From NCBI GenBank assembly GCA_903970295.1, contig CAJCHQ010001069.1, positions 1 through 16,096 on the forward strand: a stretch of DNA of 16,096 nt, written 5' to 3'. The translations under genes were made by a program, and so were the position numbers. Shown in pieces: positions 12,420 to 16,096 of this stretch. Under the pieces are notes generated by a model. It made no database searches and was not told the DNA's origin. It worked only from the letters and a program-made list of their open reading frames with translations. Each line of letters begins with the position of its first letter. Positions within the stretch are counted from its first letter, which is position 1. This stretch comes from Bryobacterales bacterium (GTDB taxonomy: Bacteria > Cyanobacteriota > Vampirovibrionia > Obscuribacterales > Obscuribacteraceae).

Positions 12420-15275
12420 TCATTTACTCTTGCAATCTATCCTTTCGAGAGCGGAACCGCCTAGATCAGAAATAGTTCGCCTTGACGAATCAGGCACGGA
12501 GCGTTCAGATTGCAACTGATTGAGTTTTTCATTCGCTGCTCTATCTCCGCTTGCGGCTGCTTTTTCATACCAGAATTTGGTTTTCGCCGCATCAATTCTA
12601 GTCCCAGTCCCCGTTTTATACATGTCTGCCAGGCACAGTTGTGCAGGGACGTCGTCCTGCATGGCTGCCAGCTGATACCAGAAGAACGATTCTCTTTCAT
12701 TTTTTTCCGCACCAATACCTTTGCTGTAAATCTCGCCGAGTTTTCGTTGCGCTATGGAATCGTTTTGCTTCGCCGCATGGATAAACCAATGTGCGGCCTC
12801 GGCGGGATCCTGCGCAACACCAGTCCCGTTGGCGTAGCACTCTCCGACACAACGCTGACCTTCTGAATTGTGATTTGCCGCGGAATCTTTATATAAGGCG
12901 AAAGCGAGCTTATCGTCTTTCTCAACGCCCGTGCCGGCAGCGTATAGTTTAGCCATTTCTACTTTCGCTTGCGAAGACCCAAGTTTAGCAGCATTTTTGA
13001 ACCAACGAAGTGCCAGGGCATAACTGTTCACATCCAGTTCGGGATACTTCACATACATGTCGCCCAAGTAGAGTCCTGCATTGGAGAGGTCCTGCTTAGC
13101 GGCTTTCCGGTAGAGAATACGTGCATGCTTTAGATCTTGCTGCGGCCCAAGCCCGTTTTGATAAATCCACCCCAACGCCAACTGTGCATTCGGGTTTACT
13201 TTTTCCGACATGCTTGCGATAGTTTTTTCCACATCAGCCGCTAAGTTCTTTGAGTAAAGCATCTGGATCGTTGCAATGTCTCGCTCTGACAATTTATTTG
13301 CAATGAAATTTCCAAACATTATGTCGCCGCTATTAGGAGATTCGCTTGATATGCCGAGGGCATGACCAATCTCATGAAGAAAAATATGACGTGCCCTTTT
13401 TGTGTAATTCGACGGACGACACGCGTCGCTGTCTAACTTGACGATTCTGACTGTCGCAGATTCAATCGGCGAAATCGACCAATCTTGTTCGGTCTTTGTT
13501 TTGTAATAAGTGAGTCCTACGATTCCAGGGCGCAACCACGTACCGTCGACCTGGTAGAACCGCAATTGCGCCTCCTCAGGATCGGTCACAAGTGAGTACC
13601 GGAAATAATGCGGAAGGACCATGAACCACTCGTTGATGCAGCCGACGATGATTTCTCTCAGCTCACAAGAAAAGCCTTTTGAACTGCCTTCATTCTCGAT
13701 GTAGATTTTGAGAGGCATCGCTTCTTCCGGCCAAAATCGAACCCGGTTTGAACAAGCGGCGACGCAGAAATAATTATGCTGTGAATAATTCTTGAACGAC
13801 AGGGCTTTTCGTTGTTGAATTTCATAAGTTAAATCCATTAAGGTTGCCTTCTGGAATTCTTCTCCTGCTAATTTTGAATTACCTTCAAGATCGTCGATTA
13901 TTCCGCGTTGCCACAATGCATGTTCATAGGAGGGATCGAGACGTAGAGCTGCTGCTATGTTCTCCCTGGCATCGCGAAGATTGCCATCAATAATTTCATC
14001 AAAGGCTATGGTTGTCCGTAAACGGGCGAGCCTCCATTTGTCCCTCTTTGTCGTGCCCCAATGAGCGCATGAACGAATTGCAACCTGCCTCGTCGTTGGC
14101 CAATCGCCCAAAGATGAGTAGAAATAGAGCTCAGTCCAGTCGACAAGGGCTGTAGAACTCTTAGTTTCTTGCGGAAATCTTTCCAGAAGCTTGCGTGCCA
14201 ATTCGATTTCTGACGCTGCCTGTGAATATCGTGAAAGTCGCACCAGCGTCATTACCCTGTCCATCGCCAGGTCTATCCGTTCGTCAGCCGTCGATGAAAG
14301 GACTCCGCCTTTTCTGTAGTAGGAAGCAATAGCGAGAGCGTAGTTTTCTTCGGCTTTCTCGAATTCCTCATCAAACTCATAGCAGTTTCCTAATTTGTGG
14401 TAAATCCGAACTTTCTCCCGGTCATCCAGACGAAATCCGGCATTCAGTAGTCTGTTCAAGCAAGCCTTTGCGTCGCCACTATGGGCACGATAAAACGCCG
14501 GGCCCAAGTGGGTTTCTAGCGCCACCAAGATGTCGACGCGTGTGTCGTCCCGATACCGATTGGGATACTCCTGAATGTTCTTCCTGGCCTCTTCTGAAAC
14601 GGCCAGGCATTCATCAAAACGTTTTGACCGGTGTAACATGCGGGCGTGCCAGATTAAAGCATCCGCCAGATTTTCATCAATCGAAGCGCACTTCTTATAG
14701 CTCGCGACTGCGTTTGCACTCGACCGTTCCGCCTGCAAGAGATCGTGTTTCTTCTCATAACAGCTGAGCATGTAGATGTTGCCGATGTCTGAAGGTTCTG
14801 CACAGTTGAGACGGAGCAGTTTTTTCAGTTCATTTATCGATGCTGCGAGCTTGCCGCTTGATTCCAGCGTCCTGGCTTTTTCAATCCCTGTATCCATAAG
14901 TTTACGACTGGACTCTGGTTCAGAGGTCGAAGGCTCAACCGTGGATTTGATATTAGTGAGGGGCTCTGCGAGGATAACCGGTTGGGTCGATTGGCGACTC
15001 CGCAAACCTGCATCAATGGTGAATTGCCCAGGAAGAAATGTTTCTACTGTTGGAAATAATTTTTCGGTGCCCGTGCCATGCTGATGCAGCCCTCTTTCTA
15101 TGCTGAATTGCTTTCCGTCAAGAATGCAACCGGACAAAGGAGGCGCTTCAGATGAGTCGCTTTCTTCAGCCGCCTGCACTTTAATCGGCGCAATGATAAC
15201 GCCAATCAGCACCACCATAGGTAACCAATGCCGTCCGCTTACTGCTGTGCCCTTACCTTTGATCGTGAACTCCAT
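12420..15275 (-). CDS. Exported TPR / matrixin-like / Sel1-repeat protein
   Basis: The 951-residue protein begins with a long signal peptide (hydrophobic at about 18-34, probable cut after VQA). About residues 125-490 are degenerate TPRs. Residues about 518-670 resemble a matrixin-type zinc metalloprotease. HEIGHALGISSESP carries His634, Glu635 and His638, and DIMF carries the Met-turn (Met653). The third ligand, a His in HExxHxxGxxGH or HExxHxxGxxH forms, is replaced by Ser644/Glu645, so activity is uncertain. Six Sel1 repeats follow (about 693-925), for example AEAAHWFIHAAKQNDSIAQ. The repeats suggest a scaffold with a peptide-binding or protease-like centre outside the cytoplasm. The ATG at 15275 has no strong ribosome site but keeps the signal peptide. 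The C-terminus ends close to the TPR relic. Confidence 0.88.
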   Translation of the reverse strand: MEFTIKGKGTAVSGRHWLPMVVLIGVIIAPIKVQAAEESDSSEAPPLSGCILDGKQFSIERGLHQHGTGTEKLFPTVETFLPGQFTIDAGLRSRQSTQPVILAEPLTNIKSTVEPSTSEPESSRKLMDTGIEKARTLESSGKLAASINELKKLLRLNCAEPSDIGNIYMLSCYEKKHDLLQAERSSANAVASYKKCASIDENLADALIWHARMLHRSKRFDECLAVSEEARKNIQEYPNRYRDDTRVDILVALETHLGPAFYRAHSGDAKACLNRLLNAGFRLDDREKVRIYHKLGNCYEFDEEFEKAEENYALAIASYYRKGGVLSSTADERIDLAMDRVMTLVRLSRYSQAASEIELARKLLERFPQETKSSTALVDWTELYFYSSLGDWPTTRQVAIRSCAHWGTTKRDKWRLARLRTTIAFDEIIDGNLRDARENIAAALRLDPSYEHALWQRGIIDDLEGNSKLAGEEFQKATLMDLTYEIQQRKALSFKNYSQHNYFCVAACSNRVRFWPEEAMPLKIYIENEGSSKGFSCELREIIVGCINEWFMVLPHYFRYSLVTDPEEAQLRFYQVDGTWLRPGIVGLTYYKTKTEQDWSISPIESATVRIVKLDSDACRPSNYTKRARHIFLHEIGHALGISSESPNSGDIMFGNFIANKLSERDIATIQMLYSKNLAADVEKTIASMSEKVNPNAQLALGWIYQNGLGPQQDLKHARILYRKAAKQDLSNAGLYLGDMYVKYPELDVNSYALALRWFKNAAKLGSSQAKVEMAKLYAAGTGVEKDDKLAFALYKDSAANHNSEGQRCVGECYANGTGVAQDPAEAAHWFIHAAKQNDSIAQRKLGEIYSKGIGAEKNERESFFWYQLAAMQDDVPAQLCLADMYKTGTGTRIDAAKTKFWYEKAAASGDRAANEKLNQLQSERSVPDSSRRTISDLGGSALERIDCKSK

Positions 15276-15300
15276 TCAAGCCAACAGGCTGACGTCTCTT

Positions 15301-15313
15301 TGCAATGATTGCA
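15301..15313. promoter_or_regulatory. 13-base palindrome upstream of the large repeat protein gene
   Basis: TGCAATGATTGCA has perfect six-base arms around one central base. It lies 25 bases before the ATG at 15275 and partly overlaps a GCATGC palindrome. It is a candidate operator, but short enough that chance cannot be excluded. Confidence 0.25.
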
Positions 15314-15417
15314 TGCGACCATCACTCTTGTCACCTTAGATTCCGCTGTGCATCTCGTAAAGTGGCACGGAGGCCAGGGGTTCAAAGAAAATGAGCTTGT
15401 ACCATTTAGTTATACGT

Positions 15418-16096
15418 TCAATTGGCATACAACTCATCATTCCTCAAAGCACTGTTCACCGGCTGCTGTCTCGCCTGAATATCCGCCTTGGTATCCGTAA
15501 CCTCGACATCATCCGACGCCGGCTCTAATGCCACCTTGGAAAACCACACCTTGCCGTCGCCGCTCAGGAGCACACCAAATGCTAGGGCCTTCGCCCCCGG
15601 TGGCACATCGAGCACGCACTCATAATAATTCCAATCAGTGGTGCCATTGATTGGATTTTTCTGCATGTTGTCGAAGCCGAGGATTTCACCATCCTCTCCA
15701 TCGATGCGCATCCACAGTGCGGCCCAGCCGACTTCTTCACTTTTGATCTGTGCACTCAAACGCATTTTTTTGCCCAGGCAAAAATCGGCATGCACCATTT
15801 GCATCAGCGTGCCGAAGCCACTTTGAGGACCGCGATGCGATTCAATCAGTGCGCACTTGCCACCAGCAAACTTGGTCGCACCGTCCACGCACATTTTGTA
15901 GTTATCGGGATGGCTACCGCTGGCCATCCATCCGATGGGGAGGCGATGCGCACCACTCTTGCTGCCATGTTCACCATGTTCAAAATCGAGATTGAGCGGC
16001 TCGGCAGGCAGGCTCTTTTTAATGGCGGCGGTCGCAGGCTTTTTATTTTTCTTGAGCGTGCCATGTTTGCCTGTGGTGGCAGTATCGGCAGAGACT
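15418..16096 (-). CDS. Partial gene, jelly-roll-like domain protein
   Basis: The frame stays open from the stop at 15418 to the window edge, so the gene starts outside the window. The first ATG inside (15927) is internal, because the residues before it continue the domain without a break. The visible 226 residues begin with a Lys/Thr/Ala-rich linker (KHGTLKKNKKPATAAIKK). A beta-rich domain follows, starting NLDFEHG and PIGWMASGSHPDNYKMCVDG and continuing through MRLSAQIKSEEVGWAALWMR, YYECVLDVPPGAKALAFGVL and GDGKVWFSKVALEP. This pattern is that of carbohydrate-binding-like jelly-roll domains, often the accessory part of extracellular or regulatory proteins. What is fused upstream cannot be seen. 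The short C-terminal tail is polar. Confidence 0.75.
   Translation of the reverse strand, partial: VSADTATTGKHGTLKKNKKPATAAIKKSLPAEPLNLDFEHGEHGSKSGAHRLPIGWMASGSHPDNYKMCVDGATKFAGGKCALIESHRGPQSGFGTLMQMVHADFCLGKKMRLSAQIKSEEVGWAALWMRIDGEDGEILGFDNMQKNPINGTTDWNYYECVLDVPPGAKALAFGVLLSGDGKVWFSKVALEPASDDVEVTDTKADIQARQQPVNSALRNDELYAN

Overview
The window looks like bacterial chromosome of roughly even base composition with ordinary bacterial gene spacing. Many products are exported and repeat-rich: Sel1 repeats, TPRs, a caspase-like fold, DUF4384 and a matrixin-like zinc protease. That mixture, plus a papain-like C-terminal domain on an Ala/Gln/Asp-rich protein, reminds me of large Melainabacteria-type genomes (Obscuribacterales) or similar predatory or biofilm bacteria. 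This is an inference from protein style only; there is no rRNA or marker gene to place the organism.

Layout from left to right. A single-stranded DNA-binding protein gene (194-733) has its own promoter with an embedded palindrome and ends at a strong intrinsic terminator (816-855). An aldo/keto reductase (916-1899) is followed closely by a two-helix membrane protein (1906-2238). A DUF2867 protein lies on the minus strand (2275-2802). An exported Sel1-repeat protein (3196-4275) is followed by a stretch of doubtful small ORFs (4309-4779). A regulatory block at 4809-4883 holds a Pho-box-like direct repeat and a perfect 13-bp inverted repeat. Next comes a 618-residue protein with a possible Cys-His-Asp protease-like C-terminal domain (4980-6836).

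The 6837-7291 gap is not empty. It carries a 48-codon minus-strand ORF and a regulatory region with a repeated 14-bp motif, a 9-bp inverted repeat and a good promoter. That promoter should drive a two-gene unit: an exported alpha/beta hydrolase fused to DUF4384 (7292-9049) and an exported caspase-like/TPR protein (9062-10831). Both expected catalytic residues of the caspase-like domain appear replaced, so it is probably a pseudoenzyme.

On the minus strand follow a small unknown protein (10846-11253) and a HigB/HigA-type toxin-antitoxin pair (12130 to 11500). The toxin appears to be expressed from an extended -10 promoter as a leaderless message, with an inverted repeat over the -10. A short TPR-like open frame without a start (12173-12316) looks like a gene relic. 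The right part is taken by a 951-residue exported protein combining TPRs, a matrixin-like domain with a substituted third zinc ligand, and six Sel1 repeats (15275 to 12420). The window ends inside a partial gene (15418-16096, minus) with a jelly-roll-like domain.

No tRNA, rRNA, CRISPR array, insertion sequence or phage module was seen. The most unusual themes are exported protease-like folds with altered catalytic residues (the caspase-like and matrixin-like proteins) beside scaffold repeats, and the hydrolase-DUF4384 / pseudocaspase operon.
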